From: Pomacea canaliculata
Taxonomy: Eukaryota; Mollusca; Gastropoda; Architaenioglossa; Ampullariidae
Direction of reading: 5' to 3'
DNA: 64,000 nt
Assembly: GCF_003073045.1 (NCBI RefSeq)
Contig: NC_037593.1
Span: 21,388,720-21,452,719, forward strand
The translations under genes were made by a program, and so were the position numbers. Under the pieces are notes generated by a model. The model saw only the letters and a program-made list of their open reading frames with translations, had not been told where the DNA came from and made no database searches. Below, piece by piece: positions 1 through 14,100 of this stretch (positions are counted from its first letter, which is position 1; the number at the start of each line of letters is the position of its first letter).

Positions 1-509
1 TTGTCAAAGATGTTTCCATGGTTGTCAAATGTTGGTGTATGACCATTTGCCAAACAGAGACATTAGACACCGTGTATAACTATAAATGCCTGTTACTAGC
101 CACAGTGTTATCAGCACTTTAATGTGACAGAACATGTAACAGACGGAGGTCTTCGATACCCTCCATGCCTCCGTCTAAACTTCCCTCAGTAGTGCATTCC
201 CCACTCCCCACCATATCCCCACTGAGAACCGCCGAGGCAGCTGTCAAAGACCTAATATAAGGCTACCTCAGAGGCACCAAGCGTTACATGGTCATACTCT
301 ACTGATACTTCTTTCTTTATCTTTGACACAAGGGTCCACAATAAATTATCTTATAGACTAAACCTTATTTTTTAACAGATGTCTACAGATTAAAAAAAAT
401 CAGTCGAAACTAAAGAGGCCAGGGTAAGGACCAGTTATAAGTTCATAACCTAATGTCACTCATTACTTTCTCCTCTAAAAACACTGTAAAATACACTCAG
501 GTCACTTAC

Positions 510-680
510 CGAATGTTTCTGAGCTCTTGTGTGTAAAGGACACAAACTTCAGTCCCTCGTCAAGGTTTGCAGACAAGATCACAGCTGGCACGTGAGCTGT
601 GAAGACAGTTTTCCACTCTAAGATTGTTTTTCAATCAATTCTTCGATTCGAACGAAAACTTAATCACTTTAGTCATGGAA
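510..680 (-). other. Putative leader exon of a further protease copy lying left of the window
   Basis: It is homologous to the gene B leader (36265-36440), including the donor GTAAGTGACC just below 510. The surrounding 1-500 is homologous to 33760-34360 (for example CAGTAGTG, then ATTCCCCACTCCCCA). The matching coding exons would lie at lower coordinates outside this window, so the array probably continues leftwards. Confidence 0.38.
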
Positions 681-884
681 GTATAAAGCGCTGAATACAA
701 CTTCAAAAAAATATTGTATCGATGTTTCTCGTTCTATGCGAAAGACTAAAATGAAAGAGAATAACGAAGGCGACCTGTTGCATGGCAGCTTGAGGTCAGG
801 TGGCTGTCACACGTGCGGTGCCACGCCCTCTGTGGGCAGGTAACTGCCGCTAGTCCTGCGCGTGCGGCCCTTGGACGATCGTGT

Positions 885-995
885 ATGTGCAACACACACA
901 GGCGCATACACAGGCGCACACACACAGACGCACACACACAGAGGCACGCACACAGGCGCACACACACAGAGGCACGCACACACACACACACACAG

Positions 996-1030
<35 letters not shown>

Positions 1031-1085
1031 CGCACACACATACACAGACGCACACACACACACACACAGGCATATTCAAACACAG
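885..1085. repeat. (CA)n microsatellite with GGCG-containing interruptions
   Basis: CA repeats interrupted by AGGCGCACAC and AGACGCACAC units. Apparent cysteine-rich or histidine-rich frames in both directions are products of the repeat. Confidence 0.95.
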
Positions 1086-1147
1086 GCAAGTAGACTAGAA
1101 CAGTTCAACAAAGTTGCGAGAAGTCTGAATTTCTTTCTGCTTCCCAC

Positions 1148-1337
1148 ATTAGAGATCCATCCCCAGCATGCTGCTGACCACATGAACAAGTCTAAATTCA
1201 TTCTTCAACAGAATCGACCTCAAAAGTTTGTTGAGATTTCTTCAGAAAAAGCAGCCAAAATAAAACAATGTGCTATTGAACTTTTGAATTTTATTTACCA
1301 GCACAAATTAATTTGCAAACATTACCATCATCATTAA
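1148..1337 (+). CDS. Repeat-borne open frame, unknown (copy 1)
   Basis: A frame of about 62 codons runs from LEIHPQHAADHMNKSKF to QHKLICKHYHHH and TAA. A second copy at 20836-21026 keeps the frame and stop with few changes. It sits at the start of a 1.2-kb dispersed repeat (1148-2400, 20836-21970). No domain is recognised. It may be the tail of a mobile-element gene or a captured exon. Confidence 0.25.
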
Positions 1338-2400
1338 ATTTCCCTAACTAATAGAGTCAGCGTTGTTATCTTCAAAAGAAGAAGCTTTCTCAAGTCGAAG
1401 CTAATCAAACTATCTGCGATCCACAATTTGTATTTCACGATCAACAAATATTGACATTTGGTCATCCAGCTCGACCTTGTCAATAAGATTGACTTTGATA
1501 AAGTGATCAAGAGCTTTTGTAGTCACAAGGCTCGTAACTTGTGTCTGTAGTCTACAGGTGACAACGATCATAATTCTGAATTAAGAGTAACATCACTGAG
1601 AGCTTCACATTATTAAAGGGAAGATGAAATGATCCCCAGGGGCAGTTCACGACAGTGCTCGTACTAGCAATAATATATACATACACATGATATGAAAGAG
1701 GTAATATACATGTACATGTTGAGATAGTGTCTCTATCACACATTCTTTCTCCCCCCCCCCCAATACACAGCTAACAGCAGATACAGTGGCTGACCCCAGG
1801 TCACCTCAGGCTAGTCCAAGATGACGGCCAGCAGAGCTTATCACGTGATGGCACGTGCAATGAATGAGTTGTGATGATTGGTTCTGTATACAGACATCGG
1901 TACCTACCGCCAGACTACAATAGTGAAAACTCACATGCCATTGCATGAGCAGGGACAGAGAGGACAAGGGATCTCTTCCTGAGGATTTGCTGAAGACAAA
2001 AGACTTCTGTGTGGCTCCTTAGAGGATACGTTGTGACGAGGTAAACGTTTGAATTTGGGAATCAGTTCCATTAAATTAGATGGAAAAGTAAAAAGGTGAG
2101 AAGTTCTCGAGTAACACAGGTCTGTACAATAACACCGGTCAACAAATGTTTACAAAAGTCATGTTAGTGAAATAAAATTAGTCATTTCTTATAATTTGTA
2201 TGTGCTCAACACTGATATGGCGGTCAAAATGCAAACTTCACAGTAAGTTTTTGCAATCTGCAATTAATATTGTGAATATCACAAGATGCATGCTAATAGT
2301 CATTGACCTGTGGTGTACACCTGTACAAACTGTGCAATATCCAGTCATAGACTACGTCTTAGGTGCTGCGAATATTAAATTCGACTCATATTTTTAGTTA
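1148..2400. repeat. Dispersed 1.2-kb repeat (copies at 20836-21970 and 39421-40040)
   Basis: Long stretches match between the copies, for example the blocks around CATGCCATTGCATGAGCAGG and GATATGGCGGTCAAAATGCA. It lies between gene A and the left leader, just as its second copy lies downstream of gene B. It is therefore probably part of the tandem unit. The copy at 39421 starts inside the poly-C tract. Confidence 0.65.
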
Positions 2401-2753
2401 ATTACAATGTCCAGCATAACAAAAGTTATTTTTGTATTGGTTCTATATACTCCTAAGTACAAACAACTATAGTTAGATCAGTTCCTGTGCTTATTATTTG
2501 GTAAATAAAAATAAAATAAACATTCATAATACATAATTATTAAGTAAATAAGGCACTTACCACTGTTAAAGTGGCTTGCAGAAAGGTTTGTTATATCTCA
2601 AGAGCTTTTCCTATATTGTTTAGTTTATCATACGACCTCAGACGAATACATCTTTTGCTTTACCTTTTCTCGTTACCTATGGATGTATCAATATGGAGAA
2701 ACAGACAGATCCTCTGTGCATGCAATGCGATAAATGGATGTTAAAGTTTACAT

Positions 2754-2930
2754 CTATCCTAAAAATAATATTGTGTTTTGGATCCAGTCAAGGTAATACT
2801 GAACCGAAGCATACACTCCAGGTTTTAACTTTTTTCCACATCCATCACCGTACGAGACGATGCCAAGGATTGTGTAACGGTCAACTCCTCCGGTGCCCAG
2901 ATTCGCAAAAAGCGGACCACCAGAGTCCCC
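2754..2930 (-). CDS. Gene A last exon: catalytic serine and S1 pocket
   Basis: The exon opens directly with the GDSGGP motif after the acceptor TTTCAG. It encodes 58 residues ending [12 protein letters not shown] and a TAG stop. The pocket segment reads IVSYGDGCG, then PGVYASV. This gives Ser214, Tyr215, Gly216 and Gly226 in chymotrypsin numbering, an open trypsin pocket. The preceding exon (3277-3449) ends ERDSCQ, which supplies Asp189. Confidence 0.85.
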   Translation of the reverse strand, partial: GDSGGPLFANLGTGGVDRYTILGIVSYGDGCGKKLKPGVYASVQYYLDWIQNTILFLG

Positions 2931-5900
2931 CTGAAAGTTTATAACAAAGAATGATGTTTCCACACTCATTTCTTTTAAATGATATACACACTACGTGAAT
3001 ATTACATCATTACAGCATAACATCATTTGAGCATTACACAATTAGATCACTGTACCATGTATCATTACAGCATTCCCGATCTGAGTCGGATCAGGTAGGT
3101 GTTTAAGCACATTATAATATCTTTGTTATACTAGTTGATTAGCTGAAAATTTTTCATAAACTACTGATTTATAATCAACGAAGAAACTTGCATCATCTGG
3201 CGGCTATGACAGAAATTGAGTCATATGACACTGAGTATAAATTCTATTCGAAGTTAACTTCTGTGTTTTCTCTCACCTGACAAGAATCTCTTTCTTCAAG
3301 ATCATCGTCAATTGCGCATAGTGACCCGTTTGCCAGGTCGTATGGCATGTTGTTAGGAAAGTAATTAATTAGATGCTTTTCACAGTCGCTCTGGTCTAGT
3401 AGACTTAGTTCTACACTTTGCTGTACCTCAGGTGTTGATGTCTGTCCATCTGCAACGAAAAGGCCGTCATGTGACTATAGATGGCAGATATACATGGCTC
3501 TCTATGAACAGACTCACGATAACGACCAAGATAACGGCGATGAACATAGCTGGATCACAAACACCAATCATCAGACTGTCGCCTGCAGTGACGAAGGGGT
3601 TTGAGGTGGACATCGGACAACAGGTCAGAAGGCGCCTGGGAGGGTTTCGTTGCTAAAGGAAGAGAAGAGCCGATATCGTCCCTCCTGAGTGAAATGAGTG
3701 GTATCGCCCGTGCGAGGGAAGGTAGGAGTACACGCGGTGCGGAATGCTAGCGGCCAGTCGTCTTCAATTACTACCCGGACAAAAGGCGGGGTGGACATCA
3801 GAGGCACCGCCGAGTAGCCTGGCAATAAAACGTCTTCCTCACCCGACCATTGTACTTGCCGTAGGGTCTGAGCGCTGAGGCGAAACGACTTCTGTCTGAA
3901 CACACTGTCAGGGTTAGGACTCCACAAACAAAACTAGAATATATAAAGGAGAGAAGAATGAACAGCGCAACTGTAGTACTGTAGCATTGCTATTTTATTT
4001 TCCAGTTGCTATGTATACTTTGTTTCTTACACTCTGAATCTGGAAAATGAAAGTCGTGTCCATCTCATGAATTCCATGTCCTTTCTACTACACCATTTTC
4101 TTACCACACTCTGCACTTACGTGTATACACCGCTGTTAGTTTGGCTCTGGTGTGGTTTGTTTCCTTTTGGAAAACCCAACGAGTAAGAGATGGGAAAAAG
4201 AGCAACAATAATAACAACAAAATATAGTTTGCAACTGAAATTCATTTAATTTTTTGCACAGTTTCAAACACCTTCCCCCTTCATCTTATGATTTACGTAA
4301 CATTACAGCAAATTCAACATTCCTTATTGGCAGGTGAAGTATTTAGAAGATTTAGAACCTTGTGGGTCGATACTACCAGAGCAGGGATGCCCAACCTACG
4401 GCCCGCGGGCCATATCCGGCCCGCGAAACTTGTGCCCACAATGCAGGAAACCGGCATGTTGGTAATAAAAAAAGACATAAAAAAACGAAAAAAGGGAAGA
4501 AGAAGTATTTATCTCCACGTAGGGGCGTTTCCCAATCTTTTTTTCGATGGACGAACATTTCGATTCAGTGCTCCGACTTGGTGTCTCTACTATGAGGCCG
4601 GACATTCAGAAGTTGGTTTCGGGAAAACAACTTCAAATATCCCACTAATTACTACATAATTAATGGTAAGTACAACTTGTTTCTAATAAAAATGGTATCT
4701 GCTCTATTTTTTTCTTCTTTTTTTTTTTTGTATTTTTGCGGTGAAGTGGCCCGTGACACGCATGTCGGAAATGTGTATGGCCCGCAGGCCGAAAAAGGTT
4801 GGGCATCACTGTACCAGAGTATCATCATCATTGTGTGAACAGATAGACGAAAGCATCAAAAATAAAGTTTTAAAATTCAGTGGTCTTTGTGTTTGTGTCA
4901 TTTCCGCTGTTTATCTCTTTATCCCTTATTTTCTTTTTATTTGATGGAAAATAAATTCAATTGTCGGTCCTAACCCTGACTGTGACAGTATGTTCAGTTA
5001 GAAACCGTTTCACTTCAGCTTTCTAACCGCCAACACCAAGTACTCTGAGAAAGACGTTTTATTGCTCGGTTTATTACCTGTGATCGCCACCCTGCCTCGG
5101 GGCCAGGGTAGCAATTAGGGAAAACTGACCAGCACCGTATACTCCTACCTTCCCTCGCACGGGCGAAACTATTTGAAAACACGCCCATTTCGACATCGGC
5201 CTTTGAGCACTTAGCATACTGGTCAGGGTTAGGGCTTAGCTCGCTGAAGTCCCTGGGTGCGTGGGACAGACCCTCGCAATCACTGTCTTCGTCTGTCATT
5301 TCTGTGAACCTAAACATCAACACACTTCACGAGCTGCTGGGTAGGTAATTAGTGTAACTCCTGCCGCCGTGTTTACTGGCCGAAGGCTACTGACCTCCTG
5401 ACCTGTGTGCAGTTGTGCGAAGTGTGCAATTGCACGTGACTGCAAGGCAGACGTGTGTGTGTTTGCAGGTGGGGGGTTGCATCCGATTGCATAATGTGGC
5501 ACAGACTAAATAGAGCCAATTAGGTTGACAAGTATGTCATTCCTTTTTGGGACACTTATTTTTCTATACTAACCATTAAACACACGGTTTGTACACACTA
5601 ATATGTTTCTTAATTTTAGTGTTTCTTTGTTCTTGCTCCTATTAACCCCCAGTGGAGCATAGGGCCGCAAAATGTTAGTGTTTACTATAATATTATCTGG
5701 TGGTTTGAGATCAAATGAACTGGCTCGGTCAAATATCGCTTCAACAGCAACGATTACAAGATTTACAATTTATAACTCTTGTCAAGGGTACGTCTCTTTA
5801 TACATTTATTTCTAGTTCCGGGCAGGCAGAAGGTTTCTCCGGGTACTTGCTTTCCCCTCTTTTCCCATTTAAAAATCACCCCGATGTAGAATGACTTTTC

Positions 5901-8095
5901 CATCAAATAAGACGATCAACCAATTCAAAAATTTACCTTTCGTTTGTCCCCAGCCTGCAACAATGCCCTTCTTTGGTAGCTGGGTGCTGGCATGAGGGTG
6001 ACACACTTTCATCACCAGCTGGGTGGGATGTAACGGCTCGGCCAGTTTCAATAAGGCAATGTCGTTTGCTGAGGAATTTCAGTTACAACGTATTTTTATA
6101 TTCCATGCACACAGTCAAAATATGTTAATGAGATGCTTGATTAATCTATAAATTAATTTATTGGTTGATTGATTGATTTCTTGGCTGGCTGATTGATTGA
6201 TTATTTGTATGTAAAGAAAAGGGAATTTAATTGTGCTTCATTAGACACACATCATTTTGCTGACTGTCCTGCTGTATACATCTAGTTTATTAAGTAAGAG
6301 TGTTTCTGGATATGTACTAGAAGCTGAACAAAGTCGTAGAAGGTGTCACCGACTGGGTAACAGCAGGCTTTGACGTACAGAAAAGTATTCATCTCTAACA
6401 GTAAGTACATTTTATGAGAATAAATTTAATATAGGTCTGTTAAAGTAGAATGTGGGAAACTGTAGTGTATGTGCTTTTTTTTGTCTGTGTTGCACAACAG
6501 GCACTTATAACATTGCGCTGCTAGTATTATTATTGGGGAAAGTAAAACACACACCTATACTTTTATTATCATTGTAGTAGCCTGTGTGAATTCGTGCTGA
6601 CGCGACACTTCTTTGTTGCTCATAAGGGAAAAGATTTGATTCAGACTCCCACTTGCCCGCAGTGACCGTAATTGCTTGTGGGTCTACCAGCCCTGTGATG
6701 CTATTTCTCTGCAACCTACAAAAAGGGCTAAGTTTAGTGGACAAAATGAATATTTTTAATCTCTCAAATATTTATTTATTAGCAAAACAGAAAACCGTCA
6801 GCACCATTAATTAGCACACCAAGCAAAGGCATGTCCACACTTTTTTTTATCCTAATCGAAGTCTAGTTTTTTACGTAAAGGATTTTAAATAAGAGTTTTG
6901 ATCGGCTACCTTTTCGTATCATTTTCAAATAAATGAATGACCGTTACATCTCAATGCAGTGTGCCGCCGTTAGAATGTGGTTGTAGTCCCAGATGGTGCC
7001 TCCACATGAATACGAAATGTTATCTTTTTCTGTATCTAGCTTTACTACCCACGGGTACTGTCCACGTTTTGCAGGCCGACCACCCACAATTTTAGGAACA
7101 GGGTACAGCTGAGACTGACCACAGATGGTGTCTGTAACATATGACAAACGGAAACATTATGAAAATTAAAACAAAACAACAACAACAACATATGGTCAAA
7201 GAACGTTAATTATTGTGCAGCAAAACAATGGAACTCTCTCCCTTTCCATACCCGCCACCTACCCGCTATTGAATCCTTTACACGTGCACTGAACACACAC
7301 CTCTTCCGTAACCATGACTCCTAACAACCTTTCCCATAATGCTAGTCCTTTTTCACACACTTCCTTTTGTAATATCATGTTACTCTCAGCTCTTGTTCTT
7401 GTTGTTTGGTTCCTCTTTGTGTTTTCTGTTTTTGATTTTATTCTTTGTTTAGTACGGTTGTTTATTATTTTATAGCTCATATGTTATTTGTTTGTTTTCC
7501 TCTCCCTCGTGTGTTGTCCATGTTTCGTTCTTGTTTTTAAGCGTTTAGAGCAAGCTCCTTAGGAGTGTGAGTATGCGCTTTATAAATTATTATTATTGTT
7601 ATTATTATTGTTGTTGTTATAATTATTATTAATAGTATTATTATTGTTGTTGTTATCATTGTTGTTGTTGCTGTTGTTGTATAAGTTATGCTCACATTAC
7701 AATGAAGATACTTTAGGCAAACTACCGTACGTACTCCCATGTTCTAGAATATTATTTGCAAATAAAACCTTTACTATACTCCACTCTCCATAGCCCATCG
7801 TCGTTCTGATTATACTTATGATCATCCCATCTCACATACATGTCGTATGTCATATTTCTTTTATGAAGTTGTCTTGCACAATGAGTTTGGATATGCACAT
7901 CAGCTTCACTCTCGGGACCGTACCCGATAACGTCTGCTGAGGCGTCTGACTTCTATAACGAGTGAACTTTCCGAGCTGAGGTCGGAACATCAGACACCCG
8001 AATTTCACTGTCAGAGCAACAGGGGCTTAAGGCATCAGCTGCCCCATAATGCATCGTCGTCGTCGTCGTCGTCGTCGTCGACGACATCGTCATCG

Positions 8096-8177
<82 letters not shown>

Positions 8178-11100
8178 TATCAATAACAACAACAACAGCA
8201 TCCGATATTTTTTGCGGAGAGCAGTTCACGCAAGTAGCACCGATTTCACACTCACCAGGAATAGCAGATGGTGGTACCGGGTCTGTGATAGTGATGTTCT
8301 TCCTCCATCTCTGAAGGTAAATATTTTTACTGATGTTGACCACACAGCTTCTGTCCTGTGTTCGCTGCAGGAGCGCGTGACCCTCGATGTAGGCTCTGTT
8401 TATTTCAATTTCTCCTGCACTGTCACAGCTCACAGACAGTTGCAAGATGACGAGAATATTGCCAACTAGTCTCCTGGAACAAAAGCACTTGTGGTGCATT
8501 TCCTGTGCGTTTTATAAGTGTCTTAAGCCCATCCACTGCGGTGTTCTCTGTAAGTATGACTCTTGCAGTGCGAAACGTTTGCTAAGCTTCTGTATAAAGT
8601 CGCTGACCTCTAGCAGACGATGAGAGATAAGATAGTGAAATGGCATTCAAGTTGACATGATTGTATATTAAATACTTTTAACTTACGTCATTTTCATCGC
8701 AGCAGACCTGATGCAAGAGGAAAGTGAACTGGTCTGGAAAATCTTTGTCACCTAAAGGTCAAATATAAAATTGCAAATACCAAAAGTAATGTCATTAATC
8801 TACCCACACAGACTTTTCAACTAAAAGATGTGCAAAAGCTTCACATGTTAAATGTTTACTTAAACCAAAAGATATAACACTTAATTAAAGAACTGTAACA
8901 GATGTTTATATTCTCAAGACATCAATTAATCCACTCACCTACTTCCGCGCGCGCACACACTCACATACGCAAAGAGAGAGAAAGTCTCATAAACACACAA
9001 ACATTCGCACGCACACGTAAAACAAAGAGAACAAGAACTAAAGAAGCAGCCCAGACAACATGCACTCACTGACCCAGTATTCAGCTTTACTGATTGTTTC
9101 CTCGTACATCGGACTGTTTGTATCCTCCATGTCAGGTGACCATGGCCAGAAAAATACAAGTAGCGCCCCAAAGTCTGGATCTGACGATTCAATAATTATC
9201 TTTTAAAAAAATACATGTGATGCTTTCCTTAGGTGGTTTACATTTTTTTCTAAACATGGGGCTTTTCTCTCTCTCTTTCTCCATATATATATATTTCAAT
9301 TTGACCATTCATTTTCTGGTTTTAAAAAACTTCATTATTAGATGTGATCCATACAGCCTTTGGTGGTAGTAAGAACTGACCACGGCGAAGTTAATGTTTA
9401 CAGATAATTGTTCATGAAAGTTTTAATCATTATTTATAAAATTTGAATCAGTTTTCTTCTCGTTGAGGTTAATTATCACCCTTTTCGACATCTTCTTCAT
9501 CGTGTCTCGATGATCCTTAGAGCTATGCCGATGGGAGCACTAGTGAGGGGCCCTAGTATCGGGTACTAATGGGAAAGTAATGTAGGCCCTCCACAACCTG
9601 CAAACTATGCAGACTTGAACTTTGATTTCTGTCACAGAGGGTGACATGAGGTTAAGCAGCTAGCACAGCGAGGGTGTCCGAGCCACACCTGTCGCAGTGG
9701 TCGCTCTTCCCCTATAGCAGCGCCGAGTTGTGCTGCAGAGTCTACCCCGAGTAGAGGCGTCTATGGTTTAAGATAAAGTGTGTGTGTCACGAACAAGGTG
9801 ACAAGATGTGCTGTTTTACACTGCACGACAGCTATATATATATTTGATAGAAGGTAGCAGTGACGAGGCTTTCAACAAAGAAGACGACTGCGTCAGCTAC
9901 TGGGACCGCCGACCCCAGACCCAGTGGTGGGAAGTTGTGGAGACACCTGACCCCTAGAAAAGGTGACTGTCACCTGACGAGGGTCTAAGGCACTGACCCA
10001 AGAGTCAGCATCCAGCAAAGTGTTGAGACGTTCGTCCTCGTGGGGCGGCGCCAACGTGGTGAATCTACGAAAAGTTTGCAAGTCTTGGGTTGCCGTCCGT
10101 CCGGTCAACCACCTCAGTTATTGCATCAGTGGTGAGGTTGTTCGACACTCTTCTCAGGAATGTATCTCCTGCCTATTCTTACGACGTCACGTGACAGAAC
10201 TGTCGTCTTTTTTTCAGGAGGTCGAGTAACGGAATTGCTGTCTACTGCGTGGGACGCCATTGACTTTGTGGGAAAGACTAGTAGTGGCAACAGAGACAAT
10301 AAGTAAATGACTCCCGCAATGGTTGGACGCTACTACCTGACTAGAAGGTAGCCATGTTGGACTTCAGTGTGTGGTGAGAACTTCTTTCGCAAGTGGTCTG
10401 TGCAAAGAGAGTGAATGAATGCGAGACTTACCTTGAAGTAGTATGTAAGGACTGCTGTGTTTAGGCACGCATGCGTAAACAAATTATGAAAACTTGACAG
10501 GCCCTGTAAGGGACAGGCTTTAGCTTCGTCTTTAACGATGCAAAAGAATGTGCAAATGTCTCAACTGAATGTGTGGGTGTCTGTTGACACGCACGAGTCC
10601 AGTTGTGTATGTGTGGAAGATATATGATTTTGATCACATATCCAATGACTAAAATTAAGACTATCGTGCAATTAGTCATCAGTTATATAATTATTTCGGT
10701 AAACAGGTGACGGAGTTAAAACTTGACTTATTTTTCTCTTTGACGATCAACACAGATAAAAGGAACTTTCTTGGAGGACTGTGTTTAAAATCGAATATCT
10801 TAGATAATAGTAAAGATTTACTTATGTATGTTTGCTGGGAAATGATTTCAACATTTATTGTGTATTTTTATTAGTTACTGTAGTACAAATTTAGTTACTA
10901 TCATTAAATGTACACAGGCCTGCAAAAGAGGCAGAGTTGTTTTGTGAAAAAAAGAACTATCAAATGTCCAGGGGTCTACGTGTGCGCATCTGTGACAATT
11001 TACACAAACACTTGTGATTACAAGTTAAGTCATTGTCCTGAGGTCTGGAAGAAACGATGACCAGCAAAGAAACTTTTGTAACTATTGTGATGTTTGGCCC

Positions 11101-14100
11101 ACCGGCGGCTGACGGCGTTATAAAGAATATTTGACCCCGCAGTTGTACCTTGCGTCCTGCTTTGACCCCTCGTCTTGACCTTTCGTCCGTGCGCGTGCGT
11201 GTGACTGACGTAAGACCGGCTAACCTGAATGATTGGTGCGAGAGAGCGCATGCGTGACTGGTCATTGCTATATGTTTCTAACTTGCATAGTGTAAACACT
11301 GGGAGTGCGGGACGATTTGGGGAAGAAACACACTAACAAACAAAAACAACTGGATAAAGATACAGGTGAGTAAGTATCGTCAGGTGTGTGTCACCTTTGC
11401 CAGGGCACGTGTCTGCTGTTTGTACGTTTCAGTGGTCACTGTTATTGGGTTTCATGGAAAAAAAACCTCTGGAAATAATGAGAAGACATGTTTTAACTAT
11501 GTCTTCCAGTTATTGTCAAGTGCTTAATGTTTTCGTTGTAAAATTTCTATTTGAATCTGTACTAATGACAGAATTTTCGTACCCCGCCTTACCTTGAAGT
11601 AAATCTTGTCTAACACGAGGTGACGGGGAAATACATCCTTCATCTTCTCTTGTTGTGCCTGTCTCTGTCAAAGTTAATACAAAACCTTCATTAAACATGG
11701 GAGTGGTCTCTACTCATCATTGGAACAAAGGGATAGGATTAACCATTGGTCGAGTGGAATTTTAACTCTTGTCAATGCTGGCTATTTGCTCATGAGGTGA
11801 AAAATGCTGGGTGAGTGTGTCATCCCCTGTCATACCTAGTATACCTTGTATGCTTTTTTGTGAATTGTGAATGTACGACTTTGAAAACAAGACGCTTTTC
11901 CTTTTGTACCCCATGTTGCCGCCCTCACTTCATAACTACAGCCATAGAATACAAACACATCAGGTTCCTTTTCTTGTGACAAGATTTCTGGTGGGTTGAG
12001 ACAAACTGCTGAAAGATCTCCAATAAAAACTTGAATACCACTAGATAGAAAGACCGTTCAGCTGATAATGTCAAGGACTTAATATCTGTATTGCATCAGG
12101 TACTGATCACTAAAGCTGCTTCTCATGAAACTGGTGAAAGAAGCTATATTTTCAATATTCAATAATTAACTGTACAAATATAGAACATTGGTTTCGATCG
12201 AATTTTTCGTTAATCAAGGTAGTTGTTTTCTCATATCTGGCCTTTGCTCGATCCGCCTTTGTCGGAGTGGTCCTGAGGACAGTCTGTGATTCCACACGAA
12301 TGTCACATCTGTTCTACATTGTGCTCACCTTTGTTCTGATTCTTTGATTGGGAATCTCTTTCCAAACTCACTGAGTCTGCGTATGTAGATTTGTTGTCAA
12401 GGAGCTTTTTCATAAAACTCACCATATCACTTTTTAATAGACCTCTGCTTACTTATGATCTCTAAATTTTGAAGCCTTTTCAAAGAATTAGCGCTGTTAT
12501 CAGAAGCACTGAGTGGCAGCCAGCGACTTCTCAATAGCTTGTCCTTTTTTAAATGAATTCGCCGTATCGTGCGGTGTCCAGGTCCGGAAACAGTCTCAGT
12601 GTTAGCACCTTGAGGTTAAATAAAAGACACCGGAATCGTATCTATCGGCACGTCCTTGATTTCCACTGGATTTGGATAATGAGACCTGCTACTGCATCCG
12701 ATTACACCAGCAGTAGCAAGAAGCTAGGTCAACAAAAAGTGTACATAAACTTTATCGGAAAGCGTGACTGTCAAACCAACATTGCGAAGAAGAAGATCCC
12801 TGAATGTCATGTGGTAATTTTAATGGGGAAGTAACGATCGCCCCAATAGGGTTCTAGGGTGGCTTGTGTACTAGCCTGAGACCCCTTATGCAAGAACTCT
12901 ATAGAGGTTAATGTAAAGTAGAAGTGCAGAGGTGTTGTAAGCGGGAGAAAGCCTCAAACCGTTACAGTAAGCTGGAGGAGGCGTCATTGACGCATAGGAA
13001 GAGTGACACCTCAGGGATCTCACCTGTCTACCAGGTTGACGGAGTGGAGGTTAGTCACCTGTCCACCACCACTTGTTGGCAAGGGGTCAGTAGACGGTGA
13101 TCACTCTCTCATCTACACTGGATACTTGATGACTGGATGGTGAGTGAGTGACCAATGGCATCCCTTGCTGTATGTGTTGTTGCAAATGTGCAAAGTGAAA
13201 TATGGAAACGAGAACCTTGCAAGACACTTCTCGGTACGACGTCAGAGTGGACGGAGAAACTGGTCAACAGTAGCCTCTCGAACAACAGTAGCCTCTCGAA
13301 CAACAGTAGCTTCTCGAACAACAGTAGCCTCTCGAACGCCGACTTCGCTTGTACCTCAAGACTGGGTCTTAAGCCAAGAGGGCAAGACGTGGGACGCTTG
13401 GGTTAGAGAATCTTGAGCAATGGAGTGAGTCAGTGACAAGGGAAGGTCAGGACTGCCTGCTGTCACCATGGAAAGAAAAGGGCTTAGAGACCAGGACTTG
13501 CACTACCTGTGAGAGGTAGACGATTGACGCCAAGGCCGTCAGAAGTCGTCGTTCTCAAAGGTCTGCTGGGTTCGCCCGCACTCCAAGGAACCGGAGAACC
13601 ACATCAAGGGGGTGTTTCTTGCACGTCTGTGTGTGGCATTACAGTCGTCGAAAACACCACGTGGGTGTCCCTAGACTGGGACAGGCTCGACTCTGTGTCG
13701 CCGAAAGAGAACAGTGGTCACTCTCCAACGTGGTTGGCAGATCGAGCGGGAAGGACGACGGACAGGCGGACGAACACATGATTGTCGGCTGGAGTATTGG
13801 TCGCCACCCAACCACACTCGCGGACCCACATATACGAGACCAGGTTTAACAACAGAACTAAGTTGATGCGAGTGTGAGAGTGAATGGTCGATTGAGAGAA
13901 AGAAGTAACAGCACTGTAATAGTGGAAGTACGCTTGGCACGGATAGTACTGAGATTCACCCAAGACTAGTCTTTTACTGTTTTTATTTTCATGTTTTTCT
14001 ATACGCAATAACTTTGTTATCATTATACTTTATACCACAAGTCGAATTTTGTGATCGGGGAATATCAGAGATGGAGGCTCGCCATCCGCGTAGTAAAATC

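Noticed and set aside
746..1098. Cysteine/valine-rich and His/Thr-rich frames on both strands
   Set aside because: They are translations of a (CA)n microsatellite; no conserved sequence outside the repeat.
5015..5323. 102-residue minus-strand protein in gene A intron
   Set aside because: It overlaps the inverted-repeat arm near 5150; no splice or homology support beyond the repeat.
13144..13416. Asn/Ser repeat protein
   Set aside because: It is the 18-bp minisatellite read in frame; it lies in a gene A intron and is not conserved.
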